A stretch of 64,000 nucleotides of DNA, taken from NCBI RefSeq assembly GCF_046591575.1, contig NZ_JBIQWA010000001.1:785245-849244 (forward strand), written 5' to 3'. Position numbers and translations under genes: made by a program. The notes under the pieces were generated by a model, which ran no database searches, was not told the origin of the DNA, and was given only the letters and a program-made list of their open reading frames with translations. The stretch comes from Marivita sp046591575. Lineage in GTDB: Bacteria > Pseudomonadota > Alphaproteobacteria > Rhodobacterales > Rhodobacteraceae. Below are positions 16,098 through 25,434 of this stretch, one piece after another (the first letter of the stretch is position 1; each line of letters begins with the position of its first letter).

Positions 16098-16347
16098 AGA
16101 AGTCGATGTCGCGGACCGTGATCCAGCCAGACAGGATGATCCCTGCAATCACAACCCACAGAGCCAAGCCAACCCAGGTGGTGATCCATGCCTTGCGCTT
16201 GAGGTTATGCACCTCTGGCGAGCCCGCATGGGTGCCGGGAACAATTTTACCGACGTCCCCCTGTGTCTGAAGCCGAACCGGGATCACAATGAGAAATACC
16301 ATAAACCAAATGACGGCATATAGAACGAGCGCGGACGTAATAGACAT
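16051..16347 (-). CDS. DUF1467 family membrane protein
   Basis: A 98-residue protein with two membrane helices (about 8-25 and 55-75) separated by a polar loop with THAGSPEVHNLKRKAW. This is the DUF1467 pattern of alphaproteobacteria, which is commonly found next to methylmalonyl-CoA epimerase, as here. No biochemical role is known. An AGGAGTACCTGC ribosome site precedes the ATG. The 3' end overlaps the convergent EI24 gene by 47 nt. Confidence 0.88.
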   Translation of the reverse strand: MSITSALVLYAVIWFMVFLIVIPVRLQTQGDVGKIVPGTHAGSPEVHNLKRKAWITTWVGLALWVVIAGIILSGWITVRDIDFFNRMGPAPEFGGTGG

Positions 16348-16382
16348 GCAGGTACTCCTTTAGACCCCTATGTGGGGCATGG

Positions 16383-16787
16383 TTACACTTGTTCCAGTTC
16401 GACAAGGCAGCCATTGAAATCTTTTGGATGTAAAAACAGCACGGGTTTGCCATGCGCGCCGATTTTCGGAGTACCATCACCCAAAACCCGCGCCCCGGTG
16501 GCTTTCAAATGATCCCGCGCGGCCAGAATATCATCTACCTCGTAACAGACATGGTGAATCCCGCCTGATGGATTTTTTTCAAGAAACCCATTGATCGGGC
16601 TGTCTTTGCCCAGTGGATAAAGCAATTCGATTTTTGTGTTGGGCAATTCAATAAAGACAACGGTGACACCGTGATCTGGTTCGTCCTGCGGGTCTCCAAC
16701 CTTGGCCCCCAAAGCGGTGCGGTATTGGGCGGCGGCTGCCTCAAGGTCCGGCACGGCAATAGCCACGTGATTCAAACGTCCGATCAT
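16383..16787 (-). CDS. mce: Methylmalonyl-CoA epimerase
   Basis: A 134-residue VOC-fold protein. The metal ligands are visible as His7 (IGRLNHVAIAVPDLE), the GGIHHVCYEVDD histidine and the final glutamate in GCLVELEQV. It interconverts the 2R and 2S forms of methylmalonyl-CoA in propionyl-CoA catabolism, before the B12-dependent mutase. It probably forms a two-gene unit with the downstream DUF1467 gene, and is divergent from the response regulator at 16917. Confidence 0.93.
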   Translation of the reverse strand: MIGRLNHVAIAVPDLEAAAAQYRTALGAKVGDPQDEPDHGVTVVFIELPNTKIELLYPLGKDSPINGFLEKNPSGGIHHVCYEVDDILAARDHLKATGARVLGDGTPKIGAHGKPVLFLHPKDFNGCLVELEQV

Positions 16788-16916
16788 CTGCGTCTCTCCA
16801 ACAAGAACTGTGCGCCGTTTATCCCCCGAGCAGACAAAGCAGACAAGAGGTCTGGCGATGTTAACGACCTGTTAGCCAACCCATCGCAAAGTAAAGCGAC
16901 TCACGGAGGGCGAACG

Positions 16917-17630
16917 ATGGATGAACACGCATTGGACCAGTTTCACAAACCAACAGTCACGCGACCGTTGTTGGGGCTCACGCTCCTCGCGGTTGAGGAC
17001 AGCCGATACGCATGTGACGCGCTTAGGCTTATGTGTGTTCATAGCGGTGCCCGACTGCGACGTGCAGATTGTCTGAAATCCGCGCGACGTCATCTACAGG
17101 TATACCGCCCTTCTGTTGTTATCGTGGATATGGGGCTGCCTGACGGGAGCGGTGCAGACCTGATTTCGGAACTGTCGAGCTGTTTGCCACGGGTGTCGGT
17201 CCTTTTGGGAACAAGTGGAGACAGTTTTTCCGAAGATGTGGCGTACGCCGCCGGGGCGGATGGGTTCCTGGCCAAGCCGGTTTCCAACCTTGGCGTTTTT
17301 CAGAACGCGATCCTGCAACATCTTCCGCAAGAAAGGCAGCCAAGTGGTTTGCGCGCGGTTCATAGCGAGCCAATTCAACCCGATCCCATCGCATTCCGGG
17401 AAGATATGGCACATATGGCCGAAATTCTTGATGGGCCGGTGGACGACCGCACCGTCGATTATGTCGCCTTGTTTTTGCGTGGTGTTGCACGCGCCGCCGA
17501 AGACAATGTGTTGGAATCTGCGGCAACTGATCTGGCCCGCGCCCGAGCGCAGGGTGTTCCTTTGCGGGGACAGGTCATGCGGATCACCGGCCTGGTCGAG
17601 GCGCGATTGAGTGATGCGATCGCTGTCTGA
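16917..17630 (+). CDS. Response regulator receiver protein with unassigned C-terminal part
   Basis: A 237-residue protein. Residues about 20-140 form a receiver domain: LLAVEDSRYAC (acid pair), phospho-acceptor Asp in VIVDMGLPDGSG, a serine/threonine position in LLGTSGDS, and lysine in GFLAKPVS. The C-terminal 90 residues are helical with no recognised DNA-binding or enzymatic motif, so output may be by protein contact. GGAGGG precedes the ATG at 16917. The longer frame starting at 16671 lies antisense to mce and is rejected. No sensor kinase is adjacent. Confidence 0.8.
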   Translation: MDEHALDQFHKPTVTRPLLGLTLLAVEDSRYACDALRLMCVHSGARLRRADCLKSARRHLQVYRPSVVIVDMGLPDGSGADLISELSSCLPRVSVLLGTSGDSFSEDVAYAAGADGFLAKPVSNLGVFQNAILQHLPQERQPSGLRAVHSEPIQPDPIAFREDMAHMAEILDGPVDDRTVDYVALFLRGVARAAEDNVLESAATDLARARAQGVPLRGQVMRITGLVEARLSDAIAV

Positions 17631-17682
17631 TCACGGTGGAACGATGCCCCAGAATCTTCTTTTCATAAATATGCTGAGGGGT

Positions 17683-17740
17683 TTGGGGGGCCAGCCCCCC
17701 AATGCATCGGCTTGTTTTACAGTGATCGCTTCACTGTAAA
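17683..17740. terminator. Two hairpins between the response regulator and aspS
   Basis: The first hairpin is TTGGGGGG/CCCCCCAA (17683-17702). The second is a perfect 10-bp stem TTTACAGTGA/TCACTGTAAA (17716-17725 and 17731-17740), six bases after the aspS stop. Neither has a long T-run, so they are likely weak or Rho-assisted terminators for the converging genes. Confidence 0.5.
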
Positions 17741-17746
17741 GCTGTC

Positions 17747-19525
17747 TCAGTCGTCCTCTGGTATCACGCGCAGCCGCAGTTCCATCAACTGGTCCGAGCT
17801 CGGCTCAGACGGGGCGTCCATCATCAAATCCTCAGCGCGCTGGTTCATCGGGAACATGATCACTTCGCGAATGTTCGCAGTGTCGGCAAGCAACATCACC
17901 ATCCGGTCGATTCCGGCAGCACACCCACCGTGGGGCGGTGCGCCAAAGCGGAATGCATTGACCATGCCGCCAAAGCGTTTGCGCACTTCGTCTTCCCCAT
18001 AGCCGGCAAGTTCAAACGCTTTGAACATAATCTCGGGTTTGTGGTTCCGGATGGCCCCAGACACCAGTTCATACCCGTTGCAGGCCAGATCATATTGATA
18101 GCCCAGCACATCCAAAGGATCGCCCTGCAAAGCATCCATACCGCCTTGTGGCATCGAAAACGGGTTGTGGCTGAAATCGATTTTACCAGTTTCCTCGTCG
18201 GCTTCGTACATCGGGAAGTCAACAACCCAGCAGAAGGCAAACCGATCAGTTTCGGTGAGACCAAGTTCATCGCCAATGGCAACGCGTGCTTTGCCAGCAA
18301 TTGTTTCAAAGTTGGACGGTTTGCCACCCAGGAAAAACGCCGCATCGCCGACGCCCAGACCCAATTGCTGACGGATGGCTTCTGTACGTTCCGGGCCAAT
18401 GTTCTTGGCCAAGGGACCAGCGGCTTCCATGCCGTTGCCCTGATCGCGCCAGAAAATATATCCCATTCCGGGCAAGCCTTCTTTCTGTGCAAACGCATTC
18501 ATGCGGTCACAGAATTTGCGGCTGCCGCCACCCGGTGCGGGAATAGCGCGGATTTCGGTGCCGTCCTGTTCCAACAGCTTGGCAAAAATCGCAAAGCCAG
18601 AGCCGCGGAAATGCTCGGAACAGTCCTGCATCTTGATCGGGTTGCGAAGGTCGGGCTTGTCCGTGCCGTACCAAAGCGCCGCATCGCGATACGAGATCTG
18701 AGGCCACACAGCATCGACTTTTTTGCCGTTGCTGAATTCCTCGAACACACCTTGCATCACAGGCTGGATCGTGTCGAAGACATCCTGTTGCGTGACAAAT
18801 GACATTTCCAGGTCAAGCTGATAAAAATCAGTCGGCGACCGGTCTGCGCGTGGATCTTCATCGCGGAAACATGGGGCGATCTGGAAATACTTGTCAAAGC
18901 CTGACACCATAATCAGCTGTTTGAACTGCTGTGGTGCCTGCGGCAATGCGTAGAATTTGCCCGGATGCAATCGAGACGGCACCAGGAAGTCGCGCGCACC
19001 TTCGGGAGAGGATGCCGTGATGATCGGGGTCTGATATTCACGAAAGCTCTGATCCCACATGCGCTTGCGGATAGAGGCCACCACATCCGAGCGGAGCGTC
19101 ATGTTGTTTTGCATTGCCTCGCGGCGCAAATCCAGAAAACGATACCGAAGACGGGTTTCTTCCGGATATTCCTGATCGCCGAATACGATCAAAGGCAGCT
19201 CTTCCGCCGCCCCGAGCACTTCCATGTCGCGCACGAAGACTTCGATCTCGCCGGTTGGCAACTTGGGGTTTACCAGCCCTTCATCCCGTGCCTTCACTTC
19301 GCCGTCGATGCGGATACACCATTCTGAGCGAACCTTCTCGACCTGGGAAAAAACCGGGCTGTCGGGATCACACAGAACTTGCGTCACGCCGTAATGGTCG
19401 CGCAAGTCTATGAACAATATGCCTCCATGGTCCCGCACGCGGTGGACCCATCCCGACAAGCGGACGGTTTCTCCGACGTTTTTCGCCGTAAGATCGGCGC
19501 AGGTGTGAGAGCGAAAGGCGTGCAT
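17747..19525 (-). CDS. aspS: Aspartyl-tRNA synthetase
   Basis: A 592-residue class IIb synthetase of the bacterial long type. It has an N-terminal OB-fold anticodon domain (VRLSGWVHRVRDHGGILFIDLRD), class II motif 2 in the FRDEDPRADRSPTDFYQLD region, the bacterial GAD insertion, and motif 3 near GIDRMVMLLADTANIREV. It charges tRNA-Asp, and in many bacteria lacking AsnRS also tRNA-Asn. The start MHAFRSHTC (19525) is chosen over an upstream extension because GAGGATACC precedes it and the family begins there. Confidence 0.97.
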   Translation of the reverse strand: MHAFRSHTCADLTAKNVGETVRLSGWVHRVRDHGGILFIDLRDHYGVTQVLCDPDSPVFSQVEKVRSEWCIRIDGEVKARDEGLVNPKLPTGEIEVFVRDMEVLGAAEELPLIVFGDQEYPEETRLRYRFLDLRREAMQNNMTLRSDVVASIRKRMWDQSFREYQTPIITASSPEGARDFLVPSRLHPGKFYALPQAPQQFKQLIMVSGFDKYFQIAPCFRDEDPRADRSPTDFYQLDLEMSFVTQQDVFDTIQPVMQGVFEEFSNGKKVDAVWPQISYRDAALWYGTDKPDLRNPIKMQDCSEHFRGSGFAIFAKLLEQDGTEIRAIPAPGGGSRKFCDRMNAFAQKEGLPGMGYIFWRDQGNGMEAAGPLAKNIGPERTEAIRQQLGLGVGDAAFFLGGKPSNFETIAGKARVAIGDELGLTETDRFAFCWVVDFPMYEADEETGKIDFSHNPFSMPQGGMDALQGDPLDVLGYQYDLACNGYELVSGAIRNHKPEIMFKAFELAGYGEDEVRKRFGGMVNAFRFGAPPHGGCAAGIDRMVMLLADTANIREVIMFPMNQRAEDLMMDAPSEPSSDQLMELRLRVIPEDD

Positions 19526-19699
19526 GATAGGTATCCTCGGGCGGAGAAATTTGGCCCGATACACCCTCTACGCCTTGGGAAGTCAAGCCGTGCCCCGGTT
19601 GCGTGCCCCGATGCAGTGCAGAAAAAACAAATGTAGCCTGCTTGCAGTCGCCCACGCCATGCCTATAACGCATCCAGTTTGCATAGTGAGGGCCATCCA

Positions 19700-22600
19700 A
19701 TGCCAAAACGCGACGATATCAAATCTATCATGATCATCGGAGCCGGGCCCATTGTCATTGGCCAGGCCTGTGAATTTGACTACTCGGGCGCGCAAGCGTG
19801 CAAAGCGCTGCGTGAAGAGGGGTATCGGGTCATTTTGGTGAATTCGAACCCGGCTACGATCATGACAGACCCCGAATTGGCAGACGCAACTTATATAGAG
19901 CCGATCACACCCGAAATTGTCGCCAAAATCATCGAAAAAGAGCGCCCGGACGCTCTTTTGCCGACAATGGGTGGGCAAACCGGGCTGAACACCTCTCTGG
20001 CCCTGGAAGAGATGGGCGTACTGGACAAATTTGGTGTCGAGATGATTGGCGCAAAGCGCGAGGCCATTGAAATGGCCGAGGACCGTAAACTGTTCCGCGA
20101 GGCCATGGATCGCATCGGTCTGGAAAACCCCAAAGCGACGATCATCACGGCACCAAAAAATGATGACGGTGTCACAGATCTTGATGCCGGTGTTCAATTG
20201 GCCTTGAACGAACTTGAAGATATTGGACTGCCAGCCATCATTCGCCCGGCGTTTACCCTTGGTGGGACGGGCGGTGGTGTTGCCTATAATCGCGAAGATT
20301 TTGTGCATTTTTGCCGGTCCGGTATGGATGCGTCTCCGGTCAACCAGATCCTTGTTGATCAATCTCTTTTGGGTTGGAAAGAGTTTGAAATGGAGGTTGT
20401 TCGCGACAAAGCGGATAATGCGATCATCGTCTGTGCCATTGAAAACGTCGATCCGATGGGGGTGCATACCGGCGATTCGATCACAGTTGCACCTGCGCTG
20501 ACCCTGACGGACAAAGAGTACCAAATCATGCGCAACGGATCGATCGCCGTTCTGCGCGAGATTGGTGTCGAAACCGGCGGATCGAACGTCCAATGGGCGA
20601 TCAACCCCGAAGATGGCCGGATGGTTGTGATCGAAATGAACCCCCGCGTCAGCCGATCTTCGGCACTGGCCTCTAAAGCGACGGGATTTCCGATTGCGAA
20701 AATCGCCGCAAAGCTGGCTGTCGGCTATACACTGGACGAGCTTGACAATGATATCACCAAAGTGACGCCCGCGTCATTTGAGCCGACAATTGACTATGTT
20801 GTCACGAAAATACCAAAATTTGCGTTCGAGAAATTTCCGGGATCAGAACCGCATCTGACCACCGCAATGAAGTCGGTTGGCGAAGCCATGGCGATTGGCC
20901 GAACCATCCACGAATCCTTGCAAAAGGCGCTCGCCTCAATGGAATCCGGTTTGACCGGTTTTGACGAGGTTCACATCGAAGGTGCCCCGGAAAAGTCTGC
21001 GGTGATCAAGGCCATCAGCCAGCAAACACCTGATCGGATGCGCACCATCGCACAAGCGATGCGACATGGTTTGAGCGATGATGAAATTCATGCCACAACT
21101 ATGTTCGACCCCTGGTTTCTGGCCAGAATCCGCGAAATCGTTGATGCGGAGGAAGACTTGCGGGCCAATGGCCTGCCGTCAGACGAAGCATCCATGCGCG
21201 CTATCAAGATGCTTGGCTTTACCGATGCCCGTTTGGGTCTTTTGACCAACCAATCCGAAAAAGCCGTGCGCGCGCAAAGGCTTGGGTTGAACGTCAAAGC
21301 AAGTTTCAAGAGGATTGATACATGTGCCGCGGAATTCGAGGCCCAGACGCCATACATGTACTCGACCTACGAAGCCCCAATGATGGGAGACGTGGAATGC
21401 GAGGCGCGGCCGTCGGATCGCAAGAAAGTTGTTATTCTTGGCGGTGGCCCCAACCGTATCGGACAGGGAATCGAGTTTGACTATTGCTGCTGTCACGCCT
21501 GTTTTGCACTGACTGATGCCGGGTATGAGACCATCATGGTCAATTGCAACCCCGAGACAGTTTCAACAGATTACGACACGTCAGACCGCCTTTATTTCGA
21601 GCCTTTAACATTTGAGCACGTTCTTGAGATCCTGCGTGTTGAGCAGGACAACGGAACCTTGCACGGTGTGATCGTCCAGTTTGGTGGTCAAACGCCCTTG
21701 AAATTGGCCAACGCGCTTGAAGCTGAAGGCATCCCGATCCTTGGAACAACGCCAGACGCAATTGACCTTGCCGAAGATAGAGAGCGTTTCCAAGCCCTTG
21801 TGAATGAGTTGGGTTTGAAGCAACCGCATAACGGCATCGCGTCGAGCGATGAGGCAGCTTTGGCGATCGCAGAGGATATCGGTTTTCCACTTGTGATCCG
21901 CCCTTCCTATGTTTTGGGCGGGCGCGCCATGGAAATTGTTCGCGATATGTCCCAGCTTGAGCGATATATTAAAGAAGCGGTCGTTGTCTCCGGTGACAGC
22001 CCTGTTTTGCTCGACAGCTATCTGTCTGGCGCGACCGAGTTAGACGTGGATGCGCTATGCGATGGGACGCAGGTGCATGTGGCGGGTATCATGCAACATA
22101 TTGAGGAAGCTGGCGTCCATTCGGGTGACAGTGCCTGTTCCCTTCCGCCTTATTCTTTGTCGGATGAGCTGTTGGCAGAGGTTAAACGCCAAACAGAGGC
22201 TTTGGCTCTGGCCCTCAACGTGCGGGGCCTTATGAATGTACAATTTGCGATTAAAGATAACGAGATTTATCTGATCGAGGTTAATCCACGGGCGTCTCGA
22301 ACCGTACCGTTTGTGGCCAAGGCCACTGATTCAGCCATCGCCAGCATAGCAGCGCGGGTTATGGCGGGCGAACCCCTAACCAATTTCCCTTTGCGCGCAC
22401 CCTATCCGGTGAATGCCGATTACGACACAGATTTGCCACTCGCCGATCCAATGACATTGGCTGATCCTAAGATGCCTTGGTTTTCGGTCAAAGAAGCCGT
22501 CCTACCATTTGCGCGGTTTCCCGGCGTTGACACAATATTGGGACCAGAAATGCGTTCAACCGGAGAAGTTATGGGGTGGGATCGGTCGTTTCCGCGTGCA

Positions 22601-23032
22601 TTTCTTAAAGCGCAACTGGGTGCCGGGACACATTTGCCGACGAGTGGAACCGTTTTCTTTTCTATCAAAGACGATGACAAAACACCGCAATTGGTCGAAA
22701 CTGCGAAAATTCTAACCGATCTTGGTTTCGCCATTGTCGCCACTGCTGGAACCGCAGTGTTTTTATCTGAACATGGCCTTGCCTGTGAAACCATCAAAAA
22801 GGTGTATGAGGGACGTCCGAATGTCGTCGACCTGATGAAAGACGGCGGTATTGATCTGGTGATGAATACGACAGAAGATGCCGCCGCAGTCACAGATAGC
22901 CGAGAGATCCGGTCCGTCGCGCTTTTTGATAAGATACCGTATTTCACCACTGCCGCTGGTGCCCATGCCGCGGCCCAGGCTATGCAAGCACGAGAAGATG
23001 GAGATCTTGTGGTGAAATCGCTTCAGGCCTGA
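19700..23032 (+). CDS. carB: Carbamoyl-phosphate synthase large subunit
   Basis: A 1110-residue enzyme with two tandem ATP-grasp synthetase halves. The first begins SIMIIGAGPIVIGQACEFDY and the second VVILGGGPNRIGQGIEFDYC, followed by the C-terminal MGS-like allosteric domain (about 970-1110). It makes carbamoyl phosphate for pyrimidine and arginine synthesis, with glutamine ammonia supplied by CarA, whose gene is not in this window. The start MPKRDDIKS at 19700 has GAGGG upstream. It is divergent from aspS across 174 nt. Confidence 0.98.
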   Translation: MPKRDDIKSIMIIGAGPIVIGQACEFDYSGAQACKALREEGYRVILVNSNPATIMTDPELADATYIEPITPEIVAKIIEKERPDALLPTMGGQTGLNTSLALEEMGVLDKFGVEMIGAKREAIEMAEDRKLFREAMDRIGLENPKATIITAPKNDDGVTDLDAGVQLALNELEDIGLPAIIRPAFTLGGTGGGVAYNREDFVHFCRSGMDASPVNQILVDQSLLGWKEFEMEVVRDKADNAIIVCAIENVDPMGVHTGDSITVAPALTLTDKEYQIMRNGSIAVLREIGVETGGSNVQWAINPEDGRMVVIEMNPRVSRSSALASKATGFPIAKIAAKLAVGYTLDELDNDITKVTPASFEPTIDYVVTKIPKFAFEKFPGSEPHLTTAMKSVGEAMAIGRTIHESLQKALASMESGLTGFDEVHIEGAPEKSAVIKAISQQTPDRMRTIAQAMRHGLSDDEIHATTMFDPWFLARIREIVDAEEDLRANGLPSDEASMRAIKMLGFTDARLGLLTNQSEKAVRAQRLGLNVKASFKRIDTCAAEFEAQTPYMYSTYEAPMMGDVECEARPSDRKKVVILGGGPNRIGQGIEFDYCCCHACFALTDAGYETIMVNCNPETVSTDYDTSDRLYFEPLTFEHVLEILRVEQDNGTLHGVIVQFGGQTPLKLANALEAEGIPILGTTPDAIDLAEDRERFQALVNELGLKQPHNGIASSDEAALAIAEDIGFPLVIRPSYVLGGRAMEIVRDMSQLERYIKEAVVVSGDSPVLLDSYLSGATELDVDALCDGTQVHVAGIMQHIEEAGVHSGDSACSLPPYSLSDELLAEVKRQTEALALALNVRGLMNVQFAIKDNEIYLIEVNPRASRTVPFVAKATDSAIASIAARVMAGEPLTNFPLRAPYPVNADYDTDLPLADPMTLADPKMPWFSVKEAVLPFARFPGVDTILGPEMRSTGEVMGWDRSFPRAFLKAQLGAGTHLPTSGTVFFSIKDDDKTPQLVETAKILTDLGFAIVATAGTAVFLSEHGLACETIKKVYEGRPNVVDLMKDGGIDLVMNTTEDAAAVTDSREIRSVALFDKIPYFTTAAGAHAAAQAMQAREDGDLVVKSLQA

Positions 23033-23181
23033 CATCATCGTAGGTGTTCCCTATCCTGGATCGGTTTCTTTCGATGTGCTGTAAACTGTTGCATCAATGT
23101 AACGTCGGCTCTTTTGTCTCGTTATGTCACAACGCTGTTATCCTTACCGGATTGGTAGACTCTGATACGATCAGCATTACA

Positions 23182-23817
23182 CTATCGCAGCCTTGCAATG
23201 CTGGTTTCCGGGATTATCGTGCCATCTGACAGCAACAGTTCCGGTGCCCCTTCACCAAAGCGTACTTCTTCCACTGAACCAGATGTAAAAACGGGGACAT
23301 GCAGCGGTTGCGCATCAGAGCTACTCTGCAATTGGGCCGAATACTGCCCTATCTCAAGTGTCGCGCCCTCGTTACTTAATCCGTCCCAAATAAGTTTGTG
23401 AGCGCCCCCAGTGCCGTCCAATTCGCGGACTGTGCGCCCGTTTTGATCACTTATGATCAGCTTGGTATCGCTGTTTAAAGGGTCTTCGACCTCAAACTCT
23501 ATTGGTGCGCCTAAAAATTGAAATGAGTCCGTATGGAGAACTTGACGCCCAATCATGTTAGCCGAACTGAATGCCTGACTGTTCGCGAGCGCATCAACCA
23601 GAGAGTTCAGCTTTTGATTGGCTAGAGTCTGTTGCTCTACCATGGAAAATTGTGCCAGTTGACTTGCAAAAGCCTCCGACTCCATCGGGCTGAGGGGATC
23701 TTGATTTTGAATCTGCGTTGTCAACATGCGTAGAAAGGTCTCAAAATCACCTTGGACTCCAAGGTTTTGGGTTTTTGGCGGATTTGATTCTAAAGTTGGA
23801 GTTGGTTCAATTTGCAT
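23182..23817 (-). CDS. flgD: Flagellar hook-capping protein FlgD
   Basis: A 211-residue FlgD. The N-terminal signature is DFETFLRMLTTQIQNQDPLS-PMESEAFASQLAQFSMVEQQ, where the family QxxxQDPLxPM element is clear. The C-terminal half has the FLG beta-domains (IISDQNGRTVREL). FlgD caps the growing rod/hook so that hook subunits polymerise. It follows fliK by 8 nt on the minus strand. The gene is AT-richer than the adjacent carB. Confidence 0.9.
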   Translation of the reverse strand: MQIEPTPTLESNPPKTQNLGVQGDFETFLRMLTTQIQNQDPLSPMESEAFASQLAQFSMVEQQTLANQKLNSLVDALANSQAFSSANMIGRQVLHTDSFQFLGAPIEFEVEDPLNSDTKLIISDQNGRTVRELDGTGGAHKLIWDGLSNEGATLEIGQYSAQLQSSSDAQPLHVPVFTSGSVEEVRFGEGAPELLLSDGTIIPETSIARLR

Positions 23818-23825
23818 GGTAGTTC

Positions 23826-25172
23826 CTATATTCTAATATCAACGTTGTTATCCTTTTGATCTAATTTGCTTATGTCGACACTGCTATTTTTATCGATATC
23901 AGAGTAAGTAATCTCATGATCATTGGACCTTTTGGAATTTTCTTCCGCATTCGGCCGATGGCCATGAAATGAGAAGGATAGATCAGACAGACCAATAGAA
24001 TTCATCTCTGATGCCAGCTGCTTATCGTGCTTTTCCAAAGCATCAAGTACGGCTGTGTTTGCCGAATAAAATCTAAGGTCCAGATCGTTACCAGAAGAAA
24101 ATGCATCAATGAGGATATTTGAATTAAAGGTATTGTGAGGCTTTTGGGTGCTGTCAAAAGCGCGATTTGCAAAAAGACCAAGACTTGCGTGTGGAGTAGA
24201 AATGTTTTTAAGGTTTAACGAAATATTCTGCAGACTCTGAAGTATTGTTGTACGCTCGAGACTTTCAGGGGGCTGTATCGTTTGTAATAACGAATTTGCG
24301 ATCTCCTGTCTTCCAGCCAATGAAAATCTTTCTCCTTCAGTATTAGCAAGCCTGTTCAAAATACGCTGTGTGTAGTTTTGAGTAAAGCTATCTATTGTTT
24401 CAGAGTTCTCTAATGTTATGGAAGGTGAATTCATTAAATCAAAATGCAGCTTAGTAGAAGAACGTATGTTCGGGCGCTGAGTTATATTGACTAACTCTAA
24501 CAAGCTAGAGTTGTCGAAATTTTCCGCTCCATACGTCTGCGTGATATTTTTTGCTATAATACCTTCCGTCTTTATGTGGTTGTTCTTTATTTCGATGCTT
24601 TCTAATGGCATAGCGCTAAGGGGGTTAAAGCCCTGATGTATGTTTACTTTAAAATTGTAAGAAGCTGAACCTTCGGATTGACTAGCTAATACTAAAACTG
24701 ATTTCAGATTTTTTTGACTCTCATTAAATATATCTAAAGTATTGCTAATTTGGTACGCGTAATTATGAAAATAGGGAATCAGTTCATTAGAAGTTTTGGT
24801 TATCAACTCGTCGTTGATTGGCTTTGAGCCGAGGGTATTTCCATTAAATTCAGATTTATTAGAAGTATCTATATTGGTATGAGTGCAAGATTGCCTTAAA
24901 TTCGGAGAAGTATGATTTTGTTTTTCTTCTTCTTTATCTTCTCTAAATTGAGACTTGTCAGATTCTTGAGTGATTTGATTTGAATCTTGAGGGTTAATAG
25001 CAATACTTGATTGATATATTTTGAAAAAAATGGAATTCACGCAATCATTTTGGTACCTGCTTACGGCTGGTGCTGCACTTTCCATGCCAATGTTCTGTCT
25101 ATCGAACGATTTTGCCATACTGCAATGATCCATGAGTCCGTTTGTAGAGCCAGCCATGCCCGGTAAGTACAT
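23826..25172 (-). CDS. fliK: FliK-like flagellar hook-length control protein (divergent)
   Basis: A 448-residue, Ser/Asn-rich, low-complexity protein directly upstream of flgD, which is the usual place of fliK in related operons. A FliK-type C-terminal region is suggested by DLDLRFYSANTAVLDALEKH and EMNSIGLSDLSFSF, resembling the Flg_hook domain; the long variable N-terminal part would act as the molecular ruler. The start at 25172 is an ATG with GGGAAG upstream; an earlier TTG at 25196 is possible. Coding is strikingly AT-rich compared with the rest of the window. The call rests on position plus weak C-terminal similarity. Confidence 0.65.
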   Translation of the reverse strand: MYLPGMAGSTNGLMDHCSMAKSFDRQNIGMESAAPAVSRYQNDCVNSIFFKIYQSSIAINPQDSNQITQESDKSQFREDKEEEKQNHTSPNLRQSCTHTNIDTSNKSEFNGNTLGSKPINDELITKTSNELIPYFHNYAYQISNTLDIFNESQKNLKSVLVLASQSEGSASYNFKVNIHQGFNPLSAMPLESIEIKNNHIKTEGIIAKNITQTYGAENFDNSSLLELVNITQRPNIRSSTKLHFDLMNSPSITLENSETIDSFTQNYTQRILNRLANTEGERFSLAGRQEIANSLLQTIQPPESLERTTILQSLQNISLNLKNISTPHASLGLFANRAFDSTQKPHNTFNSNILIDAFSSGNDLDLRFYSANTAVLDALEKHDKQLASEMNSIGLSDLSFSFHGHRPNAEENSKRSNDHEITYSDIDKNSSVDISKLDQKDNNVDIRI

Positions 25173-25228
25173 GTTTATCTTCCCATTACTTGCCAAAATA
25201 TTCTTGCGGCTAGGTGTTTATTATAAGC

Positions 25229-25254
25229 TAAGATGTGATAAAAAGTTCCGATAA
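25229..25254 (+). promoter_or_regulatory. Possible sigma-28 (FliA) promoter for fliC
   Basis: TAAG (25229-25232) and TCCGATAA (25247-25254) are spaced by 14 nt, close to the FliA consensus TAAA-N15-GCCGATAA. It is 180 nt before the fliC start, implying a leader of about 170 nt. Such a leader would suit FlbT-type post-transcriptional control. It is a motif match only. Confidence 0.4.
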
Positions 25255-25434
25255 TTTTATTAATTAAGTCGCTCACGTTAATATACTTTTCATGATTTTC
25301 TTTCAAGGTCGAATGGCACTTTCAAAGTGGCGCGGCGTTAATGTCAGCAAGAGCCAGTACGGCCATTTAATCCGGACAATGATACAGTCGTATCTTGTTG
25401 AAATATTGTGCAAAGCACATCAGAAAGGAATACG

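Noticed and set aside
19583..20593. 336-codon minus-strand frame over the 5' end of carB
   Set aside because: Antisense to an unmistakable CarB; rich in His and Arg as expected of a shadow frame.
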